From CAIKZD01 sp041675165 (GTDB lineage Bacteria; Patescibacteriota; Minisyncoccia; Moranbacterales; UBA2206): 49,434 nt of DNA. Position numbers and translations under genes: made by a program. Location: the NCBI GenBank assembly GCA_041675165.1, contig JBAYUI010000006.1, positions 1-49,434 of the forward strand. The letters are read 5' to 3'. Under the pieces are notes generated by a model. It was not told where the DNA came from, did not search any database, and worked only from the letters and a program-made list of their open reading frames with translations. Below are positions 7,493 through 15,958 of the stretch, piece by piece (position 1 is the stretch's first letter; each line of letters opens with the position of its first letter).

Positions 7493-8188
7493 ATGACTTT
7501 AGGTGGCTACCAAAAATTGACGCTCATCGATTATCCGGGGCACATCGCCACTACCGTTTTTACGGTCGGTTGCAGTTTTCGTTGTCCGTTTTGCCATAAT
7601 CCGGAGTTGGTGAATTTGCGCTTGGCGCACAACACCGAATCGGAAAAAAACTTTTTTGCCTTTCTGAAAAGTCGTCAGGGAAAATTGGACGGAGTCTGCA
7701 TTACGGGGGGCGAACCGACCATCCAACCGGATATTATTGAATTTATCCGGAAGATTAAAAAGCTGGGATTTGCGGTGAAGCTGGATTCCAATGGCACGCG
7801 GCCGGATGTCTTGAAGAAACTGATCGATCAGAAGCTTGTGGACTATATCGCGATGGATATTAAAAGTGATATCAAGAATTATGACAAGTTGACCGGTTCG
7901 AAAGTGGACAAGGATCGCATCCGATTGAGCGTCGACCTGATTATGCATTCGCGCGTGCCATATGAATTCCGCACCACCGTGGTGCCGGGCTTGCACGCAG
8001 AAAAAGATTTCCTGAAAATCGCCCAATGGCTCCGCGGCGCGCGCGAATACTGGTTGCAGGAATATCGGGAAGATTTCAAGATTTTGGATCAGAAGCTGAA
8101 AAAGAAGACCAAGGGCAAGACGCTGGATTTGGACAAAATCAAAAAAATAATTGAGAAAGACTTTGGGATGGTGGGAATCAGGAGATAG
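7493..8188 (+). CDS. nrdG: Anaerobic ribonucleotide reductase activase (radical SAM)
   Basis: A 231-residue radical SAM enzyme with the CxxxCxxC cluster motif in GCSFRCPFCHNPEL near residue 28 and the SAM-binding stretch CITGGEPT. It would use an iron-sulfur cluster and SAM to abstract hydrogen from the glycyl-radical loop, here on the separate chain at 6868. I start it at the ATG at 7493 (MTLGGYQKLTLIDYPG), where the family similarity begins; an upstream in-frame TTG at 7451 would add an unlikely leader. It is longer than the compact E. coli NrdG and matches the NrdG2/pyruvate-formate-lyase-activase-like type, with a charged C-terminal extension. A terminator and AT-rich repeat separate it from the nrdD transcript, so it probably has its own promoter. 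Confidence 0.93.
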   Translation: MTLGGYQKLTLIDYPGHIATTVFTVGCSFRCPFCHNPELVNLRLAHNTESEKNFFAFLKSRQGKLDGVCITGGEPTIQPDIIEFIRKIKKLGFAVKLDSNGTRPDVLKKLIDQKLVDYIAMDIKSDIKNYDKLTGSKVDKDRIRLSVDLIMHSRVPYEFRTTVVPGLHAEKDFLKIAQWLRGAREYWLQEYREDFKILDQKLKKKTKGKTLDLDKIKKIIEKDFGMVGIRR

Positions 8189-8212
8189 GGTGGCGGCGAA
8201 TTTTATTTTACA

Positions 8213-8370
8213 CTGTCATTCTGAGCGAAGTCTGTACTCGGACGAAGTCGAAGAATCTGCTTAGCGTAACCATTAGTTATCCTATAAAGCACAAGCCTGG
8301 AAGTGGTAATGGGCAGATCCTTCGACTGCGTTCGTCGCCTTATCGGCGACTCACTCCGCTCAGGATGACG
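8213..8370. repeat. dispersed inverted repeat (TGAGCGAAGTCGAAG family)
   Basis: The left arm at 8213-8261 (TGTCATTCTGAGCGAAG, later GTCGAAGAATCTGC) is the imperfect reverse complement of the right arm at 8312-8370 (GGCAGATCCTTCGACT, ending GCTCAGGATGACG). I recall this motif as a widespread intergenic repeat of many bacterial phyla. It touches the 5' end of the next gene. Confidence 0.75.
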
Positions 8371-8379
8371 ATTTTTTCT

Positions 8380-8598
8380 ATGCGCATTTATGTGAAAGTC
8401 CTGCCGCGGTCGAGCCGGAATTCGGTGGAGAAAACGGCAGAAGGGGAATACAAAGTGAAACTCACGGCGCCGCCAGTTGACGGCGAGGCTAATGCTATGC
8501 TAATAAAAGTATTAGCGGAACATTTCGACGTTCCCAAAAATTCTTTGGCGATCATCGGCGGCGCGTCTGCTAGAACTAAAATAGTGGAAATTTCTTAA
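8380..8598 (+). CDS. DUF167/YggU family protein
   Basis: A 72-residue protein with the complete family pattern: MRIYVKVLPRSSRN, then VKLTAPPVDGEAN and the closing GGASARTKIVEI. The biochemical role of YggU-type proteins is not settled. I start it at the ATG at 8380; the in-frame ATG at 8365 lies in the end of the dispersed repeat and would add MTIFS, which the family lacks. No Shine-Dalgarno is seen. Confidence 0.9.
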   Translation: MRIYVKVLPRSSRNSVEKTAEGEYKVKLTAPPVDGEANAMLIKVLAEHFDVPKNSLAIIGGASARTKIVEIS

Positions 8599-8610
8599 AG
8601 GAGAAATGCT

Positions 8611-8799
8611 ATGGCAACAGGAAAAGTAAGAGATATATCGAGTATCGTAATCAGTGTTACCAGTACAGAAGGGGTTCCTGAATCGGGCACTCTAAGCGTC
8701 CAAGGATTAGGCGATGGGCAAATGGATAAGACTATGCCAATCATTGCCAAGGCCACGGAACTACTGCAGCTGATAAAAGAATATAACCGCGGCAAGTGA
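8611..8799 (+). CDS. small conserved-looking protein, unknown function
   Basis: A 62-residue soluble protein that I do not recognise. It begins MATGKVRDISSIVISVTS, has a Gly-rich middle (LSVQGLGDGQ), and ends in a predicted helix (IAKATELLQLIKEYNRG). The start is very well marked: AAAGGAGAAATGCT precedes the ATG, a strong Shine-Dalgarno in a window where most genes have none. A good terminator follows 20 bases after the stop. The leader resembles that of the 123-residue protein at 23890 (AAAGGAGAAAACGCT), so the two may be expressed by a similar mechanism. Confidence 0.75.
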   Translation: MATGKVRDISSIVISVTSTEGVPESGTLSVQGLGDGQMDKTMPIIAKATELLQLIKEYNRGK

Positions 8800-8819
8800 T
8801 ACGCCGAAAAAATTCACCC

Positions 8820-8851
8820 GACTGGCAAACCGAGGATCTGCCAGTCTTTTT
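8820..8851 (+). terminator. Rho-independent terminator
   Basis: The stem GACTGGCA/TGCCAGTC (8820-8827 with 8839-8846) is followed by TTTTT. TATAAT at 8858-8863 directly after it may be the -10 box of comEC, which would give a nearly leaderless message. Confidence 0.85.
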
Positions 8852-8870
8852 ATTTGGTATAATAAGAAGG

Positions 8871-10376
8871 ATGACCAAATCAAAAATCTTTCTTATTCTC
8901 AGCCTCAGTTTTCTAGCCGGAATTTTTGGCATGTCTTTCTATTATCCCCAAACAGTCAAGATCCTTTGGCTGTTTTTTGTCCTGATTGGTGCGCTGATTG
9001 TGACAGCAGTTTTTTATGAAAACAGAAAAGCTTTGCTGATTTCTTCTACGGTAATATTTTTTGCGGGTGGTGCGTTTCTAACAATGACACGGCTGGAGAG
9101 AATATTGAATTTGAGTCCGGAAAAACAAAATTTTTCCGGCACGGTGGAAATCATCAAAGAACCGGAATTGAATGATATGGCGCAAAGCCTGACGGTCGTG
9201 CCGGAAAACGATGAAGATCAAAAAATTCTGGTCAATGTCAGCGCTTATCAAAAATTTGCCTATGGAGAAAAATTGCGATTGTCTTGCGGACTGGAAAGGC
9301 CGAAAAATATTTCACCGGATTTCGATTATCGGATGTATCTGGCGGCCAAGGGCGTATATTATCAATGTCAAAAACCGAAAATTGAAAAACTGAGTGTGTC
9401 CGGCGGCAATAAGATATATGCCGGACTCATCAGTCTCAAAAATAATTTCAAAGATAATATCGATCGGCTTATCCCCGCGCCCGAGGCGGGACTTTTGGTC
9501 GGGCTCATTTTGGGTGGCAGTCACCAATTGTCGAAAGATATCCAGAATGATTTTTCTCGCACGGGACTTTCCCACATTACGGCGGTATCAGGCTATAACG
9601 TGACCATCATCGCCGAATATCTGATGATTATCGGTATCGCCATCGGTTTGTGGCGGCGGCAAGCCTTTTGGTTTGCGGCTGTCGGCATCATTCTGTTCGT
9701 AATTATTACCGGATTGAGCGCGTCCGCCGTACGGGCGGGAGTGATGGGTATCTTGCTCATTTGGGCGATGAAGAACGGGCGCTTGGCTAATTCGCAAAAC
9801 GCGGTCATTTTTTCAGCCGATGTGATGTTGCTTTCCAATCCCTTGTTGCTCCGTTGGGATGTCGGCTTCCAGCTGTCGTTTTTGGCTACCTTGGGCATCA
9901 TCTATTTTTATCCAATTTTCGATAATTATCTAGTTGGGAAGAACAAAGCCTTCGGCCTCAGTGAAATCCTGTTTCTCACTCTCAGCGCGCAAATTTTTGT
10001 CTTGCCGATTATCCTTTTCAATTTCAATCAACTTTCGCTCATTTCTCCCTTGGCCAATCTTTTGATCCTGCCTTTTGTTCCGTTCACAATGCTCGTGGGT
10101 TTTTTGGCAGCGGTTTCAGGTTTCATTTGGACGCCTTTGGCTATTGCTTTTGCTTGGCTAGCATTTGTGTTTTTGAAATATGAGACGATTGTTATTCATT
10201 TTTTATCCGAATTGAAATATGCCGCTGTGTCTATGAAACTCGCATGGTGGGAAGTGATGCTCTGGTATATAATTTTAGCAGGCACAACTTTCCTTTTTTC
10301 AAGGATGAAGAGAAAGAGTTTGAATAATCAAGATTTGTTAATGAATAGTCTATTGGAAAACAAAGATGAAGCATAA
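8871..10376 (+). CDS. comEC: ComEC/Rec2-type DNA uptake channel, membrane part only
   Basis: A 501-residue polytopic membrane protein. The N-terminal part has two or three helices and an OB-like soluble stretch with a conserved FDYRMYLAAKGVYY segment. The competence domain follows, with the hallmark GLLVGLILGGSHQLS and LSHITAVSGYNVTII. It would carry single-stranded DNA across the inner membrane. The C-terminal metallo-beta-lactamase domain of classical ComEC is absent, and an orphan copy of that domain follows as the next gene, overlapping by 11 bases. The start at 8871 is set by AAGAAGG immediately upstream and by the hydrophobic helix that follows. Confidence 0.92.
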   Translation: MTKSKIFLILSLSFLAGIFGMSFYYPQTVKILWLFFVLIGALIVTAVFYENRKALLISSTVIFFAGGAFLTMTRLERILNLSPEKQNFSGTVEIIKEPELNDMAQSLTVVPENDEDQKILVNVSAYQKFAYGEKLRLSCGLERPKNISPDFDYRMYLAAKGVYYQCQKPKIEKLSVSGGNKIYAGLISLKNNFKDNIDRLIPAPEAGLLVGLILGGSHQLSKDIQNDFSRTGLSHITAVSGYNVTIIAEYLMIIGIAIGLWRRQAFWFAAVGIILFVIITGLSASAVRAGVMGILLIWAMKNGRLANSQNAVIFSADVMLLSNPLLLRWDVGFQLSFLATLGIIYFYPIFDNYLVGKNKAFGLSEILFLTLSAQIFVLPIILFNFNQLSLISPLANLLILPFVPFTMLVGFLAAVSGFIWTPLAIAFAWLAFVFLKYETIVIHFLSELKYAAVSMKLAWWEVMLWYIILAGTTFLFSRMKRKSLNNQDLLMNSLLENKDEA

Positions 10377-11190
10377 GAAATATATCTATATCCTCATAGC
10401 CGGCCTACTTGCGCTCAGCCTTATCTTGGCGGCCATCATTTTCAGCTCGCGCAACCAAAAACTGAAAGTCATTTTTCTGGATGTGGGACAAGGGGATGCG
10501 ATTCTAATTGAAAAGGGCACCAATCAGATCTTGATTGATGGCGGTGCAAGTAGTCAAAAGGAATTGGAAGAGCTGGGAAAATATATCCCTTTTTGGGATA
10601 GGGAAATTGAAACCGTCATTGTCACCCATCCCGATCAGGATCATATCGGGGGATTGATCGGCGTTCTGAAAAGCTATCGGGTCTGTTCAGAGGTTGATAA
10701 TTTTGCCGATGGTGATTCTGAAGCGTATAAGAATTATTTGCAACTGATCAGTGACAAAAAAATCGAACGCTTGCGAGGAGAAGGAGGGATGAATATAAAA
10801 TTAGACGATGCTACGCTATCTCTTTTGTACCCCGGAACAGATTTAGTGAATAATTCTAAGGACACAAACGCGGATAGTATTGTGGCAAAACTTACCACTG
10901 GCCAAAACATTTTTCTTTTCACTGGCGACTTTCCCACCACCCAAGACGCTAGAATTTTCGCCTCGGGAGTGGATTTGTCTGCTACTGTTCTCAAGGTGGC
11001 ACATCACGGTTCCAAATATGCCACCAGCGATGAATTTCTGGACAGAGTCAAGCCGCGAGAAGCCATTATTTCAGTCGGCGCGAACAATCGCTATGGCCAT
11101 CCGGCACCAGAAGTGTTGGATAAGCTGAAAGCGCGCGGAATTTTGATCAAAAGAACGGATCAAGTGGGAGATATCGTGTATAATTTCTAA
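10366..11190 (+). CDS. ComEC-type metallo-beta-lactamase hydrolase
   Basis: A 274-residue protein with an N-terminal membrane anchor (about 5-25) and a metallo-beta-lactamase fold outside. Zinc motifs are visible: THPDQDHIGG (HxDxDH), TGDF, VAHHGSK and YGHP near the end. In classical ComEC this domain is fused to the channel and is thought to degrade one DNA strand. Here it overlaps the channel gene by 11 bases, so the pair is translationally coupled. The specific substrate is inferred from that pairing. Confidence 0.9.
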   Translation: MKHKKYIYILIAGLLALSLILAAIIFSSRNQKLKVIFLDVGQGDAILIEKGTNQILIDGGASSQKELEELGKYIPFWDREIETVIVTHPDQDHIGGLIGVLKSYRVCSEVDNFADGDSEAYKNYLQLISDKKIERLRGEGGMNIKLDDATLSLLYPGTDLVNNSKDTNADSIVAKLTTGQNIFLFTGDFPTTQDARIFASGVDLSATVLKVAHHGSKYATSDEFLDRVKPREAIISVGANNRYGHPAPEVLDKLKARGILIKRTDQVGDIVYNF

Positions 11191-11312
11191 TTAAGAATTT
11201 CTAATTTCTAATCAAATCCCAATTACTAAGTGATCAATATTTGAGCTCCTTAGGTATTGAATATTAGTTAATTAGGTATTAGTTAGAAATTAGAAATTAG
11301 AAATTCTGAAAT
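11185..11312. repeat. AT-rich iterated-word inverted repeat
   Basis: The left arm has AGAATTTCTAATTTCTAA (from about 11194) and the right arm TTAGAAATTAGAAATTAG (from about 11283), with ATTGAATATTAG-like words in between. No coding sequence is seen in 11191-11388, and promoter signals there are indistinct. Confidence 0.75.
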
Positions 11313-11388
11313 TTACCGGCTTCTTGCCAAGACTATTATTTAATGATAAGCTCTAAACATTGCAAATAATCATTATTAAACTAAAATT

Positions 11389-11592
11389 ATGCCAGTAGCT
11401 AGACAGCATCATACAAAAGCTAGGAGAGACCGTGCCAGAGTCCATCACCAGATCAAGCCAAAGGACTTGGTCGCCTGTTCCAATTGCAAAGCGAAAATTT
11501 TACCTCATCTGGTCTGCCCGAAATGCGGATTCTATAAGGGCAAGGAAGTGGTAAATACGATGAAAAAGATCGACAAAAAAGCTAAAAAATAA
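11389..11592 (+). CDS. rpmF: 50S ribosomal protein L32
   Basis: A 67-residue protein with the L32 start MPVARQHHTKARRDRAR and a four-Cys zinc site, CSNC then CPKC. It has a short Lys-rich tail. nusB begins 9 bases downstream. Confidence 0.95.
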   Translation: MPVARQHHTKARRDRARVHHQIKPKDLVACSNCKAKILPHLVCPKCGFYKGKEVVNTMKKIDKKAKK

Positions 11593-11601
11593 AAAATAGT
11601 T

Positions 11602-12102
11602 ATGGCGAATCGTCACTTGTCCCGTTCTATTGCGATGCAATGCCTTTATGAGTGGGATTTCAACGGCAAAAAAGGCGCGCACGTGGAAGATCTTATCACG
11701 AAAAATATCCAAGAGTTCGGCCCGGGTATGGAGGACACTGCTTTTGTGCATTTTCTAGTGGAAAATACGATCAAGAATATCAAAAAAATCGATCCCTTGA
11801 TCGAGAAATGCGCGCCGGAATGGCCCTTGGATCAAGTCACGATCGTCGATCGCAATATTTTGCGTCTGGGGATATATGAACTTCTTTTCGGTAATTATGA
11901 GGAAGTACCGCCCAAAGTGGCCATCAATGAAGCGATTGAATTGGCCAAGTCTTTCGGCGGAGAATCTTCCGGCCGGTTCGTGAATGGCGTTCTGGGCACG
12001 ATCTATCGAGAGCTGGGTGAACCGATGAAAGATGACGTTTCTAAAAAAGGCAGAAAGAGTGATGAAAAAAAATTATCTGAAGCTGTAAGTAAGAGTGAAT
12101 AA
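11602..12102 (+). CDS. nusB: Transcription antitermination factor NusB
   Basis: A 166-residue all-helical RNA-binding protein that joins NusE (S10) in rRNA antitermination. Visible family blocks are SRSIAMQCLYEWDF at the start, VTIVDRNILRLGIYELLF, VAINEAIELAKSFGGE and the closing RFVNGVLGTIY. A charged tail of about 25 residues extends past the normal domain. It is in an operon with rpmF. Confidence 0.95.
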   Translation: MANRHLSRSIAMQCLYEWDFNGKKGAHVEDLITKNIQEFGPGMEDTAFVHFLVENTIKNIKKIDPLIEKCAPEWPLDQVTIVDRNILRLGIYELLFGNYEEVPPKVAINEAIELAKSFGGESSGRFVNGVLGTIYRELGEPMKDDVSKKGRKSDEKKLSEAVSKSE

Positions 12103-12111
12103 TTTATTTTT

Positions 12112-12226
12112 TAAATCCTAATTTCAAAATCCAAATTACAAATCAAATCATAAATCCAAATGACAAAATTTTGGATTTTGAAATTTGAAATTGATTTGAA
12201 ATTTGAGCTTTGAACTTTGGATTTTA
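12112..12226. repeat. AT-rich iterated-word inverted repeat
   Basis: The left arm repeats words like CAAATTACAAATCAAATC, and the right arm their complements (TTTGAAATTGATTTGAAA). It fills the nusB-rnc gap up to the start codon of rnc, so the rnc leader would fold strongly. Confidence 0.75.
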
Positions 12227-12922
12227 ATGCATATGCTTGACGATTTCGCGAAAAAGCTAGGGGTAGAATTCAACAATCCGGAACTGCTGCAACAAGCGCT
12301 GACCCATCGCTCATATCTGAACGAGCATCGCAGCTACAAGCTGGATCACAATGAGCGGTTGGAATTTTTGGGTGACGCTGTTTTGGAATTGGTGGTGACC
12401 GAATATCTGTATAATAATTTTCCCAATCCGGAAGGGGAATTGACCAACTGGCGCGCGGCCTTGGTGAATGGCGAGATGCTGGCCAAGATTTCGGGCCGCT
12501 TGGGCGTGGAAGAATTTTTGATGATGAGCCGCGGCGAAGCCAAAGACACAGGACGAGCCAGACAATATCTCCTGGCCAATGCTTTTGAAGCCATCACCGG
12601 CGCGATTTATCTTGATCAGAAGGAAAAGGGTTATGAAAAATGTCGAGATTTCATCATGAAAAACGTGGTAACTGAATTGCCGGAAATCATTGAGAAAAAA
12701 TTGTATATGGATCCGAAAAGCAGTTTTCAGGAGAAGGCTCAGGATTCGGTCGGTGTCACGCCATCATACCGCGTGATGAGTGAAAGCGGGCCGGATCACG
12801 ACAAGAAATTCGTAGTGGGCATCTATTTGAACGATGAACTGGTGGCGGAAGGCGAAGGTAAATCCAAACAGGAAGCCCAGAGGAACGCCGCTGAAAAAGG
12901 GCTGGAGGCGAAAGGTTGGTAG
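12227..12922 (+). CDS. rnc: Ribonuclease III
   Basis: A 231-residue double-strand RNA endonuclease. The catalytic signature HNERLEFLGDAVLE is near residue 40, and the second acidic cluster is in ANAFEAITGAIYLDQ. A C-terminal dsRNA-binding domain (about 155-228) ends with GEGKSKQEAQRNAAEKGLE. It matures rRNA. Two ATGs (12227 and 12233) are possible starts; neither has a Shine-Dalgarno. The hairpin-forming repeat just upstream could itself be a substrate, which is inference. Confidence 0.96.
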   Translation: MHMLDDFAKKLGVEFNNPELLQQALTHRSYLNEHRSYKLDHNERLEFLGDAVLELVVTEYLYNNFPNPEGELTNWRAALVNGEMLAKISGRLGVEEFLMMSRGEAKDTGRARQYLLANAFEAITGAIYLDQKEKGYEKCRDFIMKNVVTELPEIIEKKLYMDPKSSFQEKAQDSVGVTPSYRVMSESGPDHDKKFVVGIYLNDELVAEGEGKSKQEAQRNAAEKGLEAKGW

Positions 12923-12924
12923 AG

Positions 12925-12968
12925 TCAGAACCACTGATTCTCACTGATTTGCACATGATTACACTTGA
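12925..12968 (+). repeat. dispersed repeat (CAGAACCACTGATTCTCACT), copy 1
   Basis: It starts CAGAACCACTGATTCTCACT and continues TGATTTGCACATGATTACAC. An inverted copy is at 13087-13131 and a direct copy at 34018-34064. It follows the rnc stop. Confidence 0.75.
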
Positions 12969-12977
12969 ATTTTTAGG

Positions 12978-13010
12978 AACTCCTCATTTTCGTGGGGAGT
13001 TTTATTTTTT
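12978..13010 (+). terminator. Rho-independent terminator
   Basis: The stem AACTCCTCA/TGGGGAGTT (one G-U pair) is followed by TTATTTTTT. It ends the rpmF-nusB-rnc group. TATAAT at 13023-13028 lies just after it and may serve smc. Confidence 0.8.
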
Positions 13011-13086
13011 GCCGAAATATAGTATAATTAAAAATAGCTGATATTTGCATTAGCTATTATTTGTTTTAAAACATCTTTTATTTATT

Positions 13087-13131
13087 TCAGTGCAGTCACG
13101 TGTGTTCATGTGATAATCAGTGGTTCTGACT
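13087..13131 (-). repeat. dispersed repeat, inverted copy 2
   Basis: It ends GATAATCAGTGGTTCTGACT directly before the smc ATG and is the reverse complement of the copy at 12925. The rnc terminator and possible smc promoter are thus enclosed by a 45-base inverted repeat. Confidence 0.75.
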
Positions 13132-15483
13132 ATGTATCTAAAGAAACTGGAAATTTCAGGCTTTAAATCTTTTGCCAACAAGACGACGTTGGATTTTTTA
13201 GTTACAGAAGGAAGCCAGAAAGAACTTGGTACGACGGCGATCGTCGGTCCGAACGGGAGCGGCAAATCGAATGTGGCGGATGCTTTAAGATGGGTGATGG
13301 GCGAGCAGTCGATGAAGAATTTGCGCGGGAAAAAATCGGAAGATATCATTTTTGCGGGCAGCGGCAAAAAAGCGCGTCTGGGCAGCGCCAGTGTGACGCT
13401 TTATTTGGATAATAGCGATCATAGTATGCCGCTGGAATTCGAGGAAGTGTCCATCACACGGAAAATCTTCCGTTCCGGAGAATCCGAATATCTTATCAAT
13501 GGTTCGCGCGTGCGGCTGCAAGATATCGCGGACACTTTGGCCCAAGCCGGCGTAGGCAAGGAAAGCTATGCCATCGTAAATCAGGGTATGGCCGACTCGG
13601 TTTTGAACGCAACGCCTCTGGAGCGACGCACAGTCTTGGAAGACGCGGCGGGGGTGAAACAGTATCAGATCAAAAAAGAAAGATCATTGCGCAAGCTGGA
13701 ATCGACCAAGCAGAATCTGGCGCGCGTCAAAGAACTCACGGAAGAAATCAAGCCGCATATGCGGCTCCTCAAACGTCAAGCGGAAAAAGCCGCGCAGAGT
13801 GAATCGGTGGCGCGCGAGTTGCGTGAAAAACAGACCACTCTTTTTTCCTATCTGTGGCACAATTTCCAAAGAGAGCAGTCGACTTTCAACGAGGCCAAAG
13901 ATGACATCGGGCGATCCATGATGAACATCCAACGGGAAGTGGATAAATTGAACGATGAGCTGAGCAAGGAAAACAAACAAGAGGAAAAGGATGAAGAATT
14001 GCCGAAGATGGAAAATGATTTGCGGCAGAAGAGAAATGCTCTGAGCCAGCTGGATCGCGAACTCATCGTTTTAGAGGGTCGCATTGAGATTGAGAAAGAA
14101 AGGCAGAAAAATATGCGTCTCATCGAAGAAATCCGGATCGAAAGCATTCCGGTGGATTTCGGTTATGTGAAAAATGCTATCATTGAGCTTAAGGCTGACC
14201 AAGAAAAATTGATCCAGCGATTGGCGGAAGTGGAAAGTCTAGATGAGTTGCAGGATATCCGTGAATACGCGCGGGCTATCAGTCAGAAACTCTTCGAATT
14301 AAAAGCTGACATCGAAAAAGGCAAGAAGGATATGCAGACAGACAATATCGAAGCGGAAAAAGAGCATCAAGAAAAAGCGGAAAAATTTGAAAAGGAAAGA
14401 GCGACGCAGGTAGCTATGATAGAGGAAATGTCCAAGCGCACCGGCATCCTGCGGGAAGAAATTGCGAAAAACGAAATGGAAGCGAAGATTTTGGAAAAGA
14501 AAATCGAAGAGGCGGCGGCCGAGGGGCGCGAGAGTCGTCAAAAATTTTTCGAAGTGGAAAGGAAATTACGTGTCTCTCAAGACGAACTCAACAAGTTCAA
14601 GGATAGGTTCAATGAAGCCAAGATCGCTCTCGCTCGCGTGGAAGTGCGCGAAGAAGATCTTCGACGTGAAATCAAAGAGGCGATCAAAATTGAACCGGAA
14701 GAATTGCCAGTAGTCACGGAAAAGGTCGAACGACCGATCATTGAACACGAAATCGGGAAACTCAAGACGCAGATGGAACAGATTGGCGGGATTGATCCGA
14801 TGGTGATCGATGAATATGAAGAAACCAATAAGCGCTATGAATTTTTGTCGACTGAATCGGCTGATCTGGAAAAGGCCATGATATCTTTGCGCGAAGTGAT
14901 CAAAGAAATGGATCAGAAAATCGAGAAGGAATTTGCTACGACGTATGAAGAAATCAATAAGGAATTCACCAAATATTTCCGCATCATTTTCGGCGGCGGC
15001 AATGCTCACTTGACCAAGGTGCGGGTGCAAAGTGCCAGACGTCGGCTCAAGGATCTGTCAGAAGAGGAAGGAGAGAAAATCAGCGAAGAAGAGTTGGCGG
15101 AAGAGGAAGAGGAGACGCAGACGGGCATTGATATCTCCGCCTGCCCGCCCGGCAAGAAGATCGCCAATCTAACCATGCTTTCCGGCGGTGAACGTTCGCT
15201 CACATCTCTAGCTCTGCTTTTTGCCATCATCTCGCACAACCCGCCGCCCTTTGCCGTTTTGGATGAGGTGGAAGCCGCGCTCGACGAAGCCAACTCTAAA
15301 CGTTTCGGTCGCATCCTCACTGAGCTGTCCGGCAACACCCAATTCGTGACCATCACTCACAACCGCGAAACGATGCGCCAAGCCTCCTTGCTCTATGGCG
15401 TCACGATGGGCGAGGATGGTATCTCGAAACTTCTCTCTGTGAGACTTGATCAGATCGGCCAAGGTGGGAAGATTATAAAATAG
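13132..15483 (+). CDS. smc: Short SMC-family chromosome partition ATPase, apparently hinge-less
   Basis: An SMC protein of 783 residues, against about 1150-1200 in most bacteria. The N-terminal head has Walker A GPNGSGKSN and the Q-loop region VNQGMADSVLN. The C-terminal head has signature LSGGERSLTSLALLFAI, Walker B FAVLDEVEAALDEAN and the H-loop TITHNRETM. The middle is Glu/Lys-rich coiled coil with only a short break around SIPVDFGYVKNAI, where the hinge (about 150 residues with conserved glycines) would be expected; I see no hinge. The arms are about half length. I start it at the ATG at 13132; an in-frame GTG at 13120 lies inside the repeat. It condenses and segregates DNA in the family; how it dimerises without a hinge is open. 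Confidence 0.92.
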   Translation: MYLKKLEISGFKSFANKTTLDFLVTEGSQKELGTTAIVGPNGSGKSNVADALRWVMGEQSMKNLRGKKSEDIIFAGSGKKARLGSASVTLYLDNSDHSMPLEFEEVSITRKIFRSGESEYLINGSRVRLQDIADTLAQAGVGKESYAIVNQGMADSVLNATPLERRTVLEDAAGVKQYQIKKERSLRKLESTKQNLARVKELTEEIKPHMRLLKRQAEKAAQSESVARELREKQTTLFSYLWHNFQREQSTFNEAKDDIGRSMMNIQREVDKLNDELSKENKQEEKDEELPKMENDLRQKRNALSQLDRELIVLEGRIEIEKERQKNMRLIEEIRIESIPVDFGYVKNAIIELKADQEKLIQRLAEVESLDELQDIREYARAISQKLFELKADIEKGKKDMQTDNIEAEKEHQEKAEKFEKERATQVAMIEEMSKRTGILREEIAKNEMEAKILEKKIEEAAAEGRESRQKFFEVERKLRVSQDELNKFKDRFNEAKIALARVEVREEDLRREIKEAIKIEPEELPVVTEKVERPIIEHEIGKLKTQMEQIGGIDPMVIDEYEETNKRYEFLSTESADLEKAMISLREVIKEMDQKIEKEFATTYEEINKEFTKYFRIIFGGGNAHLTKVRVQSARRRLKDLSEEEGEKISEEELAEEEEETQTGIDISACPPGKKIANLTMLSGGERSLTSLALLFAIISHNPPPFAVLDEVEAALDEANSKRFGRILTELSGNTQFVTITHNRETMRQASLLYGVTMGEDGISKLLSVRLDQIGQGGKIIK

Positions 15484-15493
15484 AAAAATATTT

Positions 15494-15856
15494 ATGTTAC
15501 TAACTATTGCATATTTGACTTTGGGATTATTTGCCGGCACGTTCAGCGGGGTGATCGGCATTGGCGGCGGCGTGATTATTGTGCCGGCATTGGTGCTGCT
15601 TTTTGGGTTTGCCGAACATCAGGCGCAGGGGACAACTCTGGCGCTTTTGATTCCGCCAGTTGGAATTTTGGCAGCCTATACATATTACAAGAGCGGTTTC
15701 ATTAATTGGCCGGTGGCTGGGCTTATCTGTGTGGGTTTTTTGATCGGGGGACTGATTGGCGCTAAACTGGCCATAGATTTGTCGGATGGTACGCTGCAAA
15801 AGATATTCGGGGTGGCCATTATCATTATTGGCATCTATATGGTGACCAAAAGATAA
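15494..15856 (+). CDS. Half-size TauE/SafE (TSUP) family membrane protein
   Basis: A 120-residue protein with four likely membrane helices. The motif SGVIGIGGGVIIVPAL in the first 35 residues is the TSUP family hallmark. Most members are about 250 residues with two such halves, so this single half would need to dimerise. Substrates in the family are anions such as sulfite or organosulfonates; none can be named here. It starts 10 bases after smc. Confidence 0.88.
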   Translation: MLLTIAYLTLGLFAGTFSGVIGIGGGVIIVPALVLLFGFAEHQAQGTTLALLIPPVGILAAYTYYKSGFINWPVAGLICVGFLIGGLIGAKLAIDLSDGTLQKIFGVAIIIIGIYMVTKR

Positions 15857-15882
15857 TAATTGCCGGGTTTTCGCGCAAACCA

Positions 15883-15911
15883 TTGACAAACTTGGGCATA
15901 TCCTATATCCT
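15883..15911 (+). promoter_or_regulatory. rpsP promoter
   Basis: TTGACA (15883-15888), a 17-base spacer and TATCCT (15906-15911) form a near-consensus housekeeping promoter, about 45 bases ahead of rpsP. Confidence 0.7.
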
Positions 15912-15958
15912 ATCTAAGTAACTTATTTATCCGAGTAATCTCCGGTTTTATTAACATT

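Noticed and set aside
8196..8380. CRISPR array
   Set aside because: The repeats here are two inverted arms, not regularly spaced direct repeats with unique spacers, and no cas genes are present.
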